Assembly (NCBI GenBank): GCA_051530055.1
Contig: CM121343.1
Location: 1,054,001 to 1,118,000, forward strand
Direction: 5' to 3'
Origin: Neoechinorhynchus agilis
Taxonomy: Eukaryota > Acanthocephala
DNA length: 64,000 bases
A program made the position numbers and the translations under genes. This document shows positions 49,511 to 61,508 of this stretch, piece by piece (position 1 is the stretch's first letter; each line of letters opens with the position of its first letter). Below the pieces are notes generated by a model, which was not told where the DNA came from, did not search any database, and saw only the letters and a program-made list of their open reading frames with translations.

Positions 49511-49800
49511 CTTAATCCCGGAGTAGAGAATGCAAATACCCAATTTTACGCATGTCCCTGCACTAAAAATAGGCTTAAGTGGCTTCTCAAATCTAACATC
49601 GATTTTATAGCTGGAGATTCTTATGATCCCTCACTTAAATCGATTAAATCAATAGTTAACGCAGTAAGAAATCTCGACTTTACGATACCACCGGCTCCCT
49701 CTTTTTATTTGGTCAGAAACAACACTAATTCATTCTTAGATCTCTTCGTAAATAAGAGGAGTATTAATTTCTTATTTCGAGTCAAGTCAAGTATTTTTGT
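49500..49800 (+). other. coding-like open stretch, not recognised
   Basis: The plus strand reads NPGVENANTQFYACPCTKNR, then RLKWLLKSNIDFIAGDSYD and FTIPPAPSFYLVRNNTNSF without a stop up to about 49800. There is no Met start and no known domain. It may be the remains of a LINE ORF1 or a host exon. The stretch 49801-50094 shows nothing. Confidence 0.3.
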
Positions 49801-50094
49801 TTGACTTTGCTAGACACGACGTTGCACTATGATCCTGCCTACCCAATGACTCATTGCGTATAAGCAAACCTGAACGCGCTCTCTTTCGTTTATATATAAA
49901 CACGTTTTATTAATTTAAGAACGATCCATACACTTGCCAGCTCCAACGTCGTAAACACTTGCAAACATTGTAGATCTGACTGAAGAAGGCCAACGAAAAG
50001 GCCGAAAATTTTCAATATAAATCAATTTTCTGAGTGAATATCGCTAAGTGAAATTGAAACAATAATGATTAATTTCTTTACAACTTGCCAGCAT

Positions 50095-50885
50095 CTATCT
50101 TTTCTGAAGGTGTCTGGATGTCGGATGTTTAGGCAGGGAGGTGGGACTTGTCTTTGAAGGAGTTTTACAGGAGAATGACGGATTGGGAGTCTTTCCTTGT
50201 TCTCCGGTTATTAAGGAAAGATTGGGCTTGAGGGAGGAAAGATTTTTGGTAGAGGGTGGTACGAGCGAGGGGGGATGAAAAAGGTTGGGGTTACGGGTGT
50301 TTACGAAAGAAGAGTATTTAGAGATGAAAGAAGAAAATTGTGTAGGGGTTGAAGAAGACGGAGGGCGTTTTTGGAGAAAATGGAGTGGAGGTGGGCGTCG
50401 AGGGGAGGGAGTGAAGTCCCGTAAATTCTCGCTGCTCCCTTGTGGAAGGTTTTGAGGGAATGGAGAGCATTGGTGGAAAGGGCGACGAAAGTGAGGTAGG
50501 CGTATGTAACGATAGGGAGGATGACAGAGAGATAAAAGTCTGCAAGGTGTTTAGGGGAAACGCCGAGACGCCGGAGGAGTTTGAGAAGGTAAAGACTAGG
50601 GTTTACTTTTGATAGGGTAAATGAAATGTGGGCATTCCATTTAAGGTTTTCTTGGAAAGTCAGGCCCAGTATTCGGAGAGAAGAGGAGCGTTGGATGGGT
50701 AGAGGGAGAGGCGCGGGGATAAGATTGCGTTTGGAAATGTGGAGGAGAAGCTCAAAAGATTTGGATAAATTTAGGGAGAGGTTTAGGGCGGAGAGCTAGG
50801 AAATGAGATGGTTGAGCTCGTCCATGGTTGTGGAGAGGGAGAGAGAGGGAGATGCGATGGTAATGACTGTGAGTGAGAGGATGCA
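50095..50885 (-). mobile_element. LINE 3' end: RT palm edge, thumb and C-terminus
   Basis: Starting just after the RT catalytic box (TVITIASPSLPLSTTMDEL), the minus strand gives SSSLRILGLTFQENLKWNAH and SLYLLKLLRRLGVSPKHLAD, then YLSVILPIVTYAYLTFVAL. These are the post-catalytic blocks of APE-type LINEs. It ends in a Pro/Ser-rich tail near 50095. The copy is 5' truncated, as usual for target-primed reverse transcription, and abuts the Jockey-type element. Confidence 0.8.
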
Positions 50886-50889
50886 CTGT

Positions 50890-52140
50890 GCCTTCAATTG
50901 TTTCGAAATATGTTTGATACAAAAATCGGAATGTCATCAATATGACTATATTTTTCCACAGTGCAACCTATGCTGTAGCTGGGGGAACATTGGACTCAGC
51001 AATGCCCTAACTCGGTTACTTCCAAATGTCATTTTTGCACGGAGACAGTATATTCATCCCAGAACTGTCCGAACAAATCAATCAAGCGATGCGCCAACTG
51101 CAACGGTAAACATTCCGTTTTTCTACAAAGGATGCTCTGAATTCAAGAAGTATTTGTCATGGGCTCAAAAAAGACAGACTAATGCTACATCACGCACTCG
51201 GTTCGTGCATCAACCGGCTGCCTCAGCGATTCCCGCTTCCTTCTCTCAAACAGCCTCTTTCTGAAGAGATTCTACCTCTTAGAGCTTGAGCGCCAATGTC
51301 TCTCAAGACATGGTCTCATCACAACTGGTGACCTCGGAACATTTGGAACACCGTTTGGAGGAGGTCTGCAACAAACTTCTTACTGTTATGCAGGCGCGTT
51401 TCACCGAGGCTATCACTACTTTTGAGAGGAAGATGTGCACTCTCATTGGCAATCTAGTAAATATCCCAGATATAATTTCTTCCAATTTCTCCAAACAATG
51501 CGATTCGAAGCTCTGGAGGGTTAATACGTCTGATACGAACTCACGAGTTTTTAAGAAATCCAATACTGGTTCTATTGTAGTTCGTTCTGATAGCTAGGAC
51601 TCTTTAATGGATGTAGAAGAAAATGACCCTGAATTTGTCACCAGGATCATCAACACTCAAACTTCGCTTTGGAACAGCGACTCTTATCAGATGCAGCCGC
51701 TAGAAAATTATGATAATTCGAAGGTTCAGGTAATGGTCGGGGACTTCCGGGTGTTACAGTGAAACTGTGGTGGGGGCAACTAATCTTGCTAAGCTAGCTC
51801 GCTTCTTACCAGATATTTCTATCATCTTTCTGCAGGAAACGAAAAGTATTTATACCCTGGACCAACTATATAACTTTCAACCTCAGTTGAACTGTTTAGA
51901 ATTCACCTCTTTCATTAGTACTCCATTAACTTCGCTAACTCCCACACTAATGTCTTCTTTCACATCACCGGAAATGTCTTATGCCCTTTTCAAGCTCGTA
52001 GTGAATCGAAAATTTCTTATCGGGTTTCATCCATCGGATGTTCGTTTAAAAAAAGTTAAATGGCTCCTCGTGGCTAATATTGATTTTATTGTGGGAGAGA
52101 TACTTTATCGTCGTATTTCGATCGCGGTGGCATGGTTTTA
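50890..52140 (+). mobile_element. Jockey-type LINE, 5' part (ORF1 and endonuclease start)
   Basis: ORF1 has gag-like zinc knuckles: CNLCCSWGNIGLS, then in a shifted frame CHFCTETVYSSQNCPNKSIK and CANCNGKHSVF, then YKGCSEFKKYLSWAQKR. A coiled-coil-like stretch EHLEHRLEEVCNKLLTVMQA is at about 51330-51390. ORF2 begins with NLAKLARFLPDISIIFLQET (51775-51840), an APE endonuclease start. Frame changes and stops make it inactive. The element is broken near 52140 by the Ty3-type fossil; its remaining half is at 55690-57100 on the same strand. Confidence 0.75.
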
Positions 52141-52682
52141 AGATACGCTTTTCCATTTTCAGTGATCCAGAAAGGTAGTGAGGATGATAGAGGTACTCGT
52201 CATTCGAACGTAAATATTCGTTGATGAGGGGTCGCATTCGTACTCGTGCACAGCAAGGATTGTATTCTGGAAACGGCTTCGGGAAGGACATCGGACTATC
52301 GATTTGACGGTAGATTCTTGTCGGCGAGCATGAGTTAAATTGTCCTCCAGATTGTCCCGTTAGTTCTCTCACACTGCCCGTTTCCCTGTGGATGAAATGC
52401 TGTTGTATTGTTGATACAGATTCTTAAGCTGTTTAGCCAAGGACGTACGCTTAGAGATACGAATGAAGCTCCTTTGTCCGAGTGAACATAAGCAGGGCAG
52501 CCGAAAATGGCGAATATTTGCCGTAAACATAATTTAACAGTTTCGGCAGAACAGTCTCTGGTAGCGAAAGCAATCGGGAACCGTTAGAATTCGTCCACAG
52601 CAACGAAAAGATAAGCCATTCCATTTGTAGTTGAGGGCAAAGGCCCCTTAAAATCGACGGATAAACGTTCGAAAGGTTTTTT

Positions 52683-52890
52683 ATTTATTTATTTATTTAT
52701 TTATTAACGCTGAATCTATTTGGTTACTTTTCTTTACATTCACCACCTCCCACCAAATTCCAGCTTTTGTCCTTCCTCGACCGTCGCCATCACGCTGGCA
52801 GCATTGCCCCGTTGTACTGCCAGCGAGATATTTTGTCGAAGAAATAAGCCTGCTCTTGAGTCTCCGGTTGCCTCTCTCAATTTCTTCGGT
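52683..52890 (-). mobile_element. 3' tail of RLE-type LINE inserted in the Ty3-type integrase region
   Basis: The minus strand has AGGCTTATTTCTTCGACAAA and a Gly/Ala-rich end (QRGNAASVMATVEEGQKLEF) that matches the C-terminus of the LINE copy at 63340-63470 (FLRQNIPLAV, then EEGEKF). It ends in five to six AAAT repeats at 52683-52707, the expected 3' tail. This copy is severely 5' truncated, and is younger than the element it interrupts. Confidence 0.75.
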
Positions 52891-55019
52891 TGCCTTAATA
52901 AGGCGAAGATTGTTAGATTTAAAGAATCTTGGTTTTATACGGCAACACGTTTGACATTCGGAACATATTTGTCGTATTTCAACGATCGTATACGGAAGGT
53001 TGTTTTCCTTGATAAAGTGTGAGAATCTGGTGACTCCGGAGTGGCCAAGATCTGAGTGTATTTGAAGATGTCTATTTCGAATAGTCATGGGAGCGCAAGC
53101 ATCACGAGACATGACGTCAGCTGAGCAATTCTCCTTACCTGGACGATACTTTATCGTATATGAGAATCCCGATAGTTCCAGGAGCCATCGTAGTATCCTT
53201 TTGTTTCTGATTTTCTTCGAGTGTTTCTGGTTCATCAAGAACGACACCGTTTGCTGGTCGGTAATAATGACGAACTTTTTTATGGCCAAGAAACAGCGCC
53301 AAAATTTAACTGCTTCATATAGTGCATAGGCTTCTATTCAACGATGTGGTAATTCTTTTCTGATTTGTTGAGAATTCTCGAGAAAAAAGCAACGGGCTTG
53401 CAGTCTTGCAAAAGAGTGGCACCAATCGCGTTCGTCGATGCATCGGTGTCCAGCGTGAATTCTTTGTCCTCGTCGATATTGATCAGTACAGACGATCTTG
53501 CGGCTTCCTTCAATCGAACGATCGCCTTGATGGCATCGTCCTCAAGAGGGAAGTGTATAACGTGCGTTAAAGGAGCGATTTCGGTGGAATATTGCGGTAT
53601 CCAGCGACTATAATAGGCAAACAAGCCTGAAAGTCGCTTGAGTGCTTCTTTGTTATTAGGGATAGGCAGATCCATCAGTGGTTTTAAGCGATTCGGGTCG
53701 GGTCTCAACTGACCATGCCCGATCTTATATCCGAGTACAGATATCTTTTCCATTCCAAATCTGCTTTTTTTGTTGTTAAGTTTAAGACCGGTCGTTGCTG
53801 CTACTTGTTTGAATCGTTCAAGATTAATCTCATGTTCCATTTTCGTTTTCCGCAAACAATTATGTCATCCAGATATGAATAGGTCTCCTTCAAGTCATTG
53901 GAATCAATGAGGTAATTCACGAACTTCTGAAATGCAGCCACACCGTTGGTGACTCCCATCGAAATTCTTGTGAACCTATACAACTGACCGCAAGCCCCAA
54001 AAGCGGTATAGCTTCGTTCATCAGGTGAAATAGGCACCTGGTAATACGCCTCTTGAAGATCAATTTGACTGAAATACCCGTTAGCTGCAATTCTGTTGAC
54101 CGTTTGATCGATTTTTGGAAGCGGGTACGCATCGAGGAATGTGAATCGGTTTATTGTTTGGGAGAAATCAACCACGAGTCTCCTCTTTCCACAGCCTTTT
54201 CTGGCAACGAGTACTTGAGCACGCCATGGCAAATTCGCGCTTTCTATTATCTCTTGTTTAAGCATTCGTTGGATTTCAGAGCGAATGAATTGTTCGTCGG
54301 ATTGACAATGGTCTCTGGATTTTGTAGCGATTGGCATACATTTACTGCTTAGATTGGTGAAGAGCGATGGAACATATCTAGGACCATTGATGGCTGATGC
54401 TCGTATTTCCGGAGGTTTTCCGTTTCCTTTCATGAAAATTCGGAATTCCTTGTGTAGTGTCAGAAATATGAGTCCGAGGATAACGTTAGTGCAAAGATCA
54501 TGCAGCAAAAAAGTTCTACTTTTTCGTAGACTTCCTTTCCATGCAGAAGATCGACTTCGCATTTGCCGGTTATTTGATTTGCTTTGTTTCCTGTTGCCAA
54601 AGTGACAGTGAGCCGGGTAACTTCGATTCTAGCGTTGATGTTTCTAGCGACCGATTCGTCGATAAAGTTCAAAGAGCTTCCGGTATCCAATAGCGCAGAA
54701 AGCTCTTTTCCTTTGACTTTAATAAGTTGGACGAGAGGCTGGTAAACGTACAGAGGAAAGGCTGGTTTTCTTGTCGAGGTCCACCAATCGATATGCACGC
54801 GTGGTGAATGGAGTACAACTAGAAAACAGAGCGCGTTGGTTTTTGTGTTGAACTACAATAACATGTTTTTATTACCACACACCCAAACAAGCACGGGAAC
54901 CATGTATCTTTGGATTCGTGCTGTTTGATTGAGACTGAATTCGAAAAGAGTTGCAAGTCGTCGCATGTGCATGAGCCTTTGCTCCGATTCAGGCCGCAGA
55001 CTCATGGGTTGATTGTGCG

Positions 55020-55305
55020 ATGGCAAATAATTATTTTTTATACAGTGTGGTGCGAGGGAGAGGCGGATTAAATCTGTTCGGACATCATGTATTTCGGACG
55101 GGTTCCCTTGGCGAAATGAACGGGAGAAATTTACATGGAAGGGAACGCAGGGAGGTCATGTATTTATCGAAGATTTTGGAAAGGTGTTCTTCGAATGGTG
55201 GGAGGTCCTTGGAGCAAATTTTGCAGGCTCGTTTATTTAGAGAGGAGAGCAAGCGCAGTTGATGGGTGGATAAATTGCAAAAGGTTGGGTATGCATAGTT
55301 CATAC
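55020..55305 (-). mobile_element. LINE 3' fragment
   Basis: The minus strand reads MNYAYPTFCNLSTHQLRLLS, then LNKRACKICSKDLPPFEEHL and RSLPCKFLPFISPREPVRNT. These are the C-terminal blocks that follow the thumb in APE-type LINEs. It lies within the gag-side part of the Ty3-type fossil. Confidence 0.6.
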
Positions 55306-55689
55306 ACGTTGGCTCCCACGTACATAAACAGTGTCTCCAATTCGTTAGTTCCTTCCGGACTTGAACTCAGGATATGCTTGAAATTTCGCTTAAATAAATG
55401 GTATTTTCTAAAGGCACCATCATCATGAGGTGCGGTATTAAATCTCTCGATTGTTTTTAAGGGAGCCACAGTGCTTCGGCTCAACAGAGAGCTTTGCGAC
55501 ATCGAAAGATCTTGGTTATTTCCAAACAAAAACTAAACGATGCTAACGGTTCGAGCAGTCACGCATTCACACTGATAGCGTATTATGCAACTGGGGTGCA
55601 TATTGATATTGATTTTTTTATTATGATAATATATACTACACCCTTTTCTTCTAAATGGTGGTATACCCTTCAAAAAAGGAGCAACTTGC

Positions 55690-57100
55690 GCTGGAAATCT
55701 AAAATCACTGGCTGAATGAAAACTTTATCTTTAGATGATATTCTGAAATCTGTCTTTGAATTCCATTCTTCGGGTTTTCTCAAAGGCGTTATTCCTGCAA
55801 TAATTTTTCGGGGGAAATTCGCCAACCGGGTAGATTCGACACTGGAGAATATTCTTGAGGTTTCGTCAAGCAATCCGAAATTCGCATCGTCAAACTCCAG
55901 CTCTGGCACCTAAATTTCTAATCTGCTCCCGCATCACTGCATCGTTCAATTTGCCAAATTAATGCTTAATTGCTCTCCTTATGATTAGCGAGAGATCAAT
56001 GCGGCGCGGCGTATTCTTCTTATCAAAAAAGGTAAAAAGTCAGTCGCGCAGCCAAAGGACCTTCGCCCAATTTCTTTACAGAATCCCTTTGTCACCATTT
56101 ACGAAAAAGGCCTAACTCTTCGTTTGAGATCCTTTGCAACTGAGTCTAACTGTATATCGGCTAATTGCCACGGGTTTCAAAAGGGAAAATCAGTTCACTC
56201 AGCGCTAACTGATATCTACGCGACTTTTTCGAACTCCACTCTACCTATGAGAGCCATTCTTGCGGTTGACCTATCGTAGGCATTTGATAAGATCTCCCTG
56301 TCTTTTATAATCCAAATCTTGGAGTTCTTCAGCGTTCCTTACAATTTGATCTCCCGAATTTACAATATTGTTTTTGCCAAGTCTTTTTATTACGAGGATG
56401 ATGATCCGAAATCACTTTTTTACCCGATCAATGGTGTCCCACAAGGAACACCACTTTCCCGATCCTGTTTTTATTAACATCACAATATATCGTTAAGAAT
56501 TTCAAAATTCGCGCTTTGCTCACCTGTTACGCGGATGATTTAACTTTTGTCATTTCTGCCCACAGAGCTGTAATGCATCGACTACCTCAACGCAATTTTA
56601 CCACGTGTGAATTTGTCCCTTAATCTATCCAAATCAATGTGCATTTCCAAGGTTCGTTCATCTCGACTTCGGAAAGATCTTGAATCCTTTTTAATAATCT
56701 GATGAACCCTTTGAAGGATACGAGAGCGGACAACGTCAACCGGCCTGTTAATTTACATATTCTAGGGCACACGTTTACAGTTAATCTGTCCCCCAAAACT
56801 GATATTAATAATATGAAAAAACTTCTCAAATTAGGCAACAAAATGGATAAACGAGCGTTTAAACTAGGCTTGAATCCATCGCACGCTCAAGCTATCTCTA
56901 AAACTTGGGGTATCCCCGGCCTAGTATTTTTCTCAAGAGGTCGCCCTCCAGAACAAAAGACTGTTGTTGTCGAATCTTTCCACCGACACCTAGATTCCCT
57001 GCCGTTTCCATGGACCGGAGAGTTGAGGAGTTTCTGTGCTTCCCGCATTGAACGTTGGATTTCATGATTTCGTTAAGCTTCAATCTACATGTTTAACATG
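55690..57100 (+). mobile_element. Jockey-type LINE, 3' part (reverse transcriptase)
   Basis: RT blocks in several frames: AQPKDLRPISLQNPFVTIYE (about 56050-56110), HGFQKGKSVHSALTDIYATF (about 56170), a first catalytic-Asp region AILAVDLS next to AFDKI (56250-56290), GVPQGTPLSRS (about 56430) and CYADDLTFVISA (about 56520). A final open frame at 56702-57067 gives the thumb and C-terminus (LHILGHTFTVNLSP). It is degraded by stops and small indels. It is the likely other half of 50890-52140. Confidence 0.7.
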
Positions 57101-57429
57101 ATGAATAAATCTTGCGTGTAGGGTTGCGAAACTACAAAAAAAGCATCTTCTCCCCTGAAAGCATCAATCCAAGACATAATACTGTGCTAGTTTTCTTGTT
57201 ACCGATTTAAAGAGCGTGTCATTAATTCTTCCAATTCGAAAACGTCAATAATCCGATAATTTCCAAAACTGGACTAAATTAGATAACAAGAATCGATTCA
57301 GCGGAGAGAAATACCCATATTGCAGACAAAAGTATTCACTGATTAATTACTTTATTATATGATTCAAGTGTCGTTTTTATACTTATATGGAAAAACTATG
57401 GTAAAGAAAAGAACAACAGTACAAACCGT
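57101..57429. other. AT-rich stretch, nothing recognised
   Basis: No gene, RNA or repeat that I can support between the Jockey-type LINE and the satellite relic. Confidence 0.4.
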
Positions 57430-57565
57430 GAGCTTTAATATGTGATCGAGAAAAGGTAATTTAATTGGCAATCGATTGATATTATGACATCAATAAACAA
57501 AGATGTTTGTCTAAAGATTGAAACGCGCATATCTCAGGAACCGTTACATCTATCGCTTAGTTGAA
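57430..57565 (-). repeat. dispersed relic of the 454-bp satellite family
   Basis: On the minus strand the order GCGATAGATGTAACGGTTCC, then GAGATATGCGCG, TTTAGACAAAC and TATTGATGTCATAATATC follows the satellite monomer (GCGATAGCTGTAATGGTTCT onward) with many substitutions. It directly follows the truncated 3' side of the RLE-type LINE at 57550-59495. Confidence 0.6.
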
Positions 57566-59495
57566 AACAGTTTTGGCATCATCGCTTCAAGAAGTACTGA
57601 ATACACTAATCGAGGTTGAAGTTTATGTGAGTGCTCGAAGTATGGAACCGCTCTTAACTTATACAGCATTTTTGGCATGCATAAACAATTCCTAAAAAAG
57701 GAATAGGGCTTCATGAGAGCCAAGCTCACACGTTCGACTGCACAAACGTTCCAAATCAGGCAATACTTCATCGATTTCCCTCTAAACATTCGAACTAAGG
57801 ACACAACTACCAAGAAGAGAGAAACGATCCGGTTCAATGAGTCGTATTCCCGGAGCGATATCAAGAAAGGAGCTGTAAATTGCATCTCTATCCGATTGGT
57901 TTGCATTGATTAGCATTAGCTCACATTTCGACGAGTTCACAGTTAATCCGATTTTCGATGTGGCGATGATCAGCCTCTTCAAATCATCTAGGACCACTGC
58001 CGGATCTCCACCAATTGTCGCGTCGTCTAGATACCACACGTTTAGTATTGAGTTAAGCATCCGGATGATATCGTTCGTTATCAAAGCAAACCCAATCGGA
58101 CCCATAAGATCTCCCTGTTGTACACCGGTTTCTGACCAAATGGTGTGGTGGTCGAAGAATAGAGGGGTCTTGGTGCCATATGCGATCTGAAAATAACGAT
58201 ATGCTCCAGGAAGGATACAGCAACTGTTTTCAGTAGGGCTGAGCGATCGACTGAATTAAAGGCGCTGCAGAAATCCACCTTAACCACCGCGCTCAATGTG
58301 CTCGATTGTCTGATGAAAGATCTTGTTGCATGGGCGATCGATTCAGCTCCACATGGAGTGCATCACCCTAGTTGAAAGGGACGGAGTTGACGTCCAACGT
58401 CATCGTAAAATCTTTTGCACAATAATTTAGCAGCCAAACGTCTTATTGTACATCCCACAGCAATCGGACGAATGTCACCATTCGTTTTGGATAAGGCGCA
58501 TAGTGTGGCTGAGAAGAGGAAGCTTGTCGCCTCGGGAGGTGGGATACCGTTGATGATTTGTTCCGTGAAATCCCTTAGGGATGCTTCAAGAGTTGATCCA
58601 GCAGCTGCTGCTCCTAAACTGAGCATGTCTTTCAAATGTTGAGGGCGAAGACCATCGGGACCATGTCCAGAGCCGGTCGGGAAGGAGGCGATTGCTTTTC
58701 TTAAGTCTGAGATATCGCATTAGAAACTGACCTCAGTAGGGACTTCAGGTAAGGAAGGGGATTGCCGACGGGGTGTTTACCCCTAAGTGCATCAAGTGTG
58801 CACTGATCACTTCTAGCAAATGAGTCCGTCGAACTTAGCAACCGAACTGCACCAGTTTTGCAGAGACTCTTGGCAAGGAGAGAACGTTGGTCTGAGCATT
58901 TTGGGCGTTTAGCTTCGATTGAAGGCGACTCCATAGATCTACTCAAGCTTATCCCAAATAAATTGTCATAATCCTTGAGTCGCTTTTTGATCGTACAGGT
59001 GAGATTACTGTCCGAATCGCGGTTTGTGTTCAAGATTATTCTAGAAAAGGCGAATAACCGCAAGTAGTTAGCTTCGATCGGCTCAGAGACGCACTTCGAG
59101 AGCAGTGTCGAATAGAACCTCGCACATTGGTATCTCGCGCCTTTTGGGATCCTTTTTAATATGTTTTGTGGCAAGGTGCTGATCAGGGAGACGATTGGAG
59201 ATACTGAGTCAGATTGGCCACCACTGAAGGATTGTGGAGGTAAAGGTGGAAGAGAAGAACCAATACATCTCGTTTTCAATGGACCGTGTTTCCTAATTAA
59301 ACCCATCGAGGTCAATCCGAATTTGCGACCGCATACTGAACAATGTCCTGTAGGTTTGTGTGCATCATCATCTTGCGTAGCGATACAACCAGCCAAATTG
59401 GAGCAGTCCTTACTGCTCGGGTCCATGGAGGGATCCGAGCTCAGAAACCTGTGTGTTACTATCCTTCCGTGCTTGTGATTCGGTAAAGACGCCAT
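57550..59495 (-). mobile_element. RLE-type LINE with C2HC finger N-terminus and RT, C-terminus missing
   Basis: The N-terminal frame 58701-59495 has a finger CSVCGRKFGLTSMGLIRKHG with closing Cys, then LPQNILKRIPKGARYQ and a conserved helical region. RT blocks follow: SGHGPDGLRP (about 58660), SATLCALSKTNGDIRPIAVG (58480-58540), VVKVDFCSAFNSVDRSALLK (58230-58290), GDLMGPIGFAL (58070-58115) and the catalytic box NVWYLDDATIGGDP (about 58000-58040), where the usual Ala is Leu. This organisation is known from invertebrate LINEs with a C-terminal RPDG-type nuclease. Here that nuclease is lost, and three or more frame changes break the copy. Confidence 0.8.
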
Positions 59496-59845
59496 TGAAA
59501 GTTTCGTTCACAAATTCCTCCTTTTCGTTTGTTTGCATGTTCTTGAACTCACTGAGATATTTGGACGCGTACTGCTTTTAAACATATAAATATACTTAAA
59601 TTCGTGCTAGATTTGAAAATTTCATCAGCTAATGCTTAAATAGAGGCCTCATTGCGTGGGTTGGTTTGTACAGTAATTAATTAAATGTCAATTAGAGAGT
59701 TAGACTTTTAACTGTAAATATAGATAAAAGCGAACGTCATATACAAACTGAAGTAACGCAACATAAATTTGTTCGATGATCCTTTATTGAGTCAATGCAA
59801 CAATCAATTTGCATTCTCAACAAACTTATATTCTGCGATTATCAC
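59496..59845. other. AT-rich flank, nothing recognised
   Basis: Lies between the LINE 5' end and the acylphosphatase stop codon; it presumably holds the acylphosphatase 3' untranslated region. Confidence 0.4.
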
Positions 59846-60145
59846 TCACTTCTTGCTAAAACTGTATTTCCTAATTTCGAAGGTAGACATTGTAGTTTCA
59901 ATAATGTCCCTTTTGTCTCGAAACTCAGCCTTGGTGATTTTGCTCATTGGACTTCCCTTATTCCTTAACCACTCCATCATCGACTCAACATGTTCCTTTG
60001 GACCCTCCAAGTACCCGTCTACAGTATTTTTGTTTGTGTTGCGAATCCATCCATTGACTCCAAGTCGAAGAGCTTGGTCCTTGGAGCATTTTCGAAAAAA
60101 GACACCCTGAACCTTGCCAAAAACTTCAAAGCGAACTCCAATCAT
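59846..60145 (-). CDS. ACYP: acylphosphatase
   Basis: A 99-residue cytosolic enzyme that hydrolyses carboxyl-phosphate bonds, such as acylphosphates on ion-pump intermediates or 1,3-bisphosphoglycerate. The signature loop GKVQGVFFRKC carries the catalytic Arg and the second motif GVNGWIRNTNKNTVDGYLEG carries the catalytic Asn. The C-terminus TMSTFEIRKYSF matches the usual last strand. Length is normal for the family. It is intronless here, or has a single coding exon preceded by a short 5' exon, since TTTGCAAG just upstream of ATG resembles an acceptor. The frame is intact. Confidence 0.95.
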   Translation of the reverse strand: MIGVRFEVFGKVQGVFFRKCSKDQALRLGVNGWIRNTNKNTVDGYLEGPKEHVESMMEWLRNKGSPMSKITKAEFRDKRDIIETTMSTFEIRKYSFSKK

Positions 60146-60263
60146 CTTGCAAAGACAGTGATTGTTTTCTAGAGATCAAACGACAGCATTTGTAACTGGA
60201 AAGAATGGTATAAGTGTTGTTATAATATTTCAAATTCAGTTAAAGATAAAATCCATGAGCATG

Positions 60264-60496
60264 TGGCGGTGGGGAAAAATTATATCAGAGACTGATTTTA
60301 ATTGAAATATTTCGTCCTATCTTATCAGGAGGTATCCTCAACTTTAGGGAATAATCTGTCTTGTTTCCCTCGAAAGTATTGGCTCCCTGAATGAACATGG
60401 CCTATATAATAACACGCTCAATCTTATGGGTCCAGTGTGATTGGACGAAATATTTCAATTGAAGTCAGTCTTTGATATGATTTTTCCCCACCGGCA
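60264..60496. mobile_element. MITE-like element with long terminal inverted repeats
   Basis: Two arms of about 52 bp are inverted: 60264-60317 (GGTGGGGAAAAATTATATCA to AAATATTTCGTCC) and 60443-60494 (GGACGAAATATTTCAATTGA to TTTTTCCCCACC). About 125 bp lies between them, with no coding capacity. A near-direct repeat ATTTCAAATTCAGT lies outside both sides (about 60225 and 60509), possibly a duplicated flank. The family is unknown. Confidence 0.6.
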
Positions 60497-60855
60497 CACA
60501 TTTCAAATTCAGTCAAAAATCTGTAGCTAACGATAAAACGCATCGTATTTACGATAAACCGTGTAATGGCTCCATTTCCTTTGTACGATAACTTGATAGA
60601 TTACTACTTATACCTCTTAGGCCGCAGTTAAATATACGAACTACTTGGTATACTATTTGCTTGCATCGGATATTTGCGTTAACTAATATGAACTGACACA
60701 AAGTCAAAATAAAATCTTTCATTAATTTAGATGATGTAGTTCTTTAAGAATTTAAACTTTATTTTGAAGTAAATCGTGGCAGAACTTTTCAACCAAGCGT
60801 TTGCGGACTAAGTACAATATTTTATTCTTGCTTATGAAAATTAAACCATGGGTAA
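60497..60855. other. AT-rich stretch, nothing recognised
   Basis: No gene, RNA or repeat that I can support. Confidence 0.4.
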
Positions 60856-60859
60856 TTGA

Positions 60860-61370
60860 TTGATTTATATATCGTGTCGATATGTCAGGTACCGGGGATC
60901 AATTTCGTTGCACAAAGGTCCGTTAAACTCTATCTTCTTAAGCGCCTCCGATTCCTTGGATTATCATCCAAAGACCTTAAGTATTTCTATAACATCGCAA
61001 TCCTACCAACGATCACCTACGCGCATATCCAACCTTCTGCAATCTTTCTTCTAACCTTTTCCAACAACTTAATACCTCTCACAAGAGGCGAGCTCCAATC
61101 TGCTCCTCCGAACTCGTGCATTTAGAAAAACACCTTTCTCTAATCTTTCAAAAGCACTCAAAGCGCTTTAATTCTCTTCCTCCCGATTTCTACCACAGAT
61201 TTCTCCTTTTACTCACACTTACAACATTCGCGTCGCCCCAACATTTTCTATCCTTCAGTTCCTCGCACAAATCTCTACCTACGCTCCTTCTTCCCCACTG
61301 CTCAATCCTCCAAATGCTAATTGATTCGGAGGAAAGAGCAGAAAACAGCAACTACAGATAAACCGACCAA
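60860..61370 (+). mobile_element. LINE 3' fragment
   Basis: The plus strand reads SVKLYLLKRLRFLGLSSKDL and YNIAILPTITYAHIQPSAIF, the same blocks as in the 50095-50885 LINE (SLYLLKLLRRLGV, VILPIVTYA). Frame changes follow, and the Ser/Pro/Leu-rich C-terminal region continues to about 61370. A 5' truncated, degraded copy. Confidence 0.7.
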
Positions 61371-61508
61371 AGTAAACTTACCCAACATACAAGGTTCGGA
61401 AACTATGCTTCTGCCTCTTTTCAAACAAAGTGTTTATATCTATATTTAAATCGTCATTCATCACTATGCGATGGAAATAGGATTAGAACTTCAGGTGCAT
61501 TCAAGATA

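Larger units (their letters stand above)
52141..55530 (-). mobile_element. fossil Ty3/gypsy-type LTR retroelement inserted in the Jockey-type LINE
   Basis: Pol parts lie in the expected order on the minus strand: aspartic protease (about 54600-54700, LLDTGSSLNFID), reverse transcriptase (about 53820-54400), RNase H (about 53300-53850) and integrase with its zinc-binding region and core (about 52150-53100). A gag-like piece may lie at 55310-55530. The element is broken in several places and has taken two later LINE insertions. I could not identify a convincing LTR pair, so its ends are approximate. It is an old, inactive copy. Confidence 0.85.
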
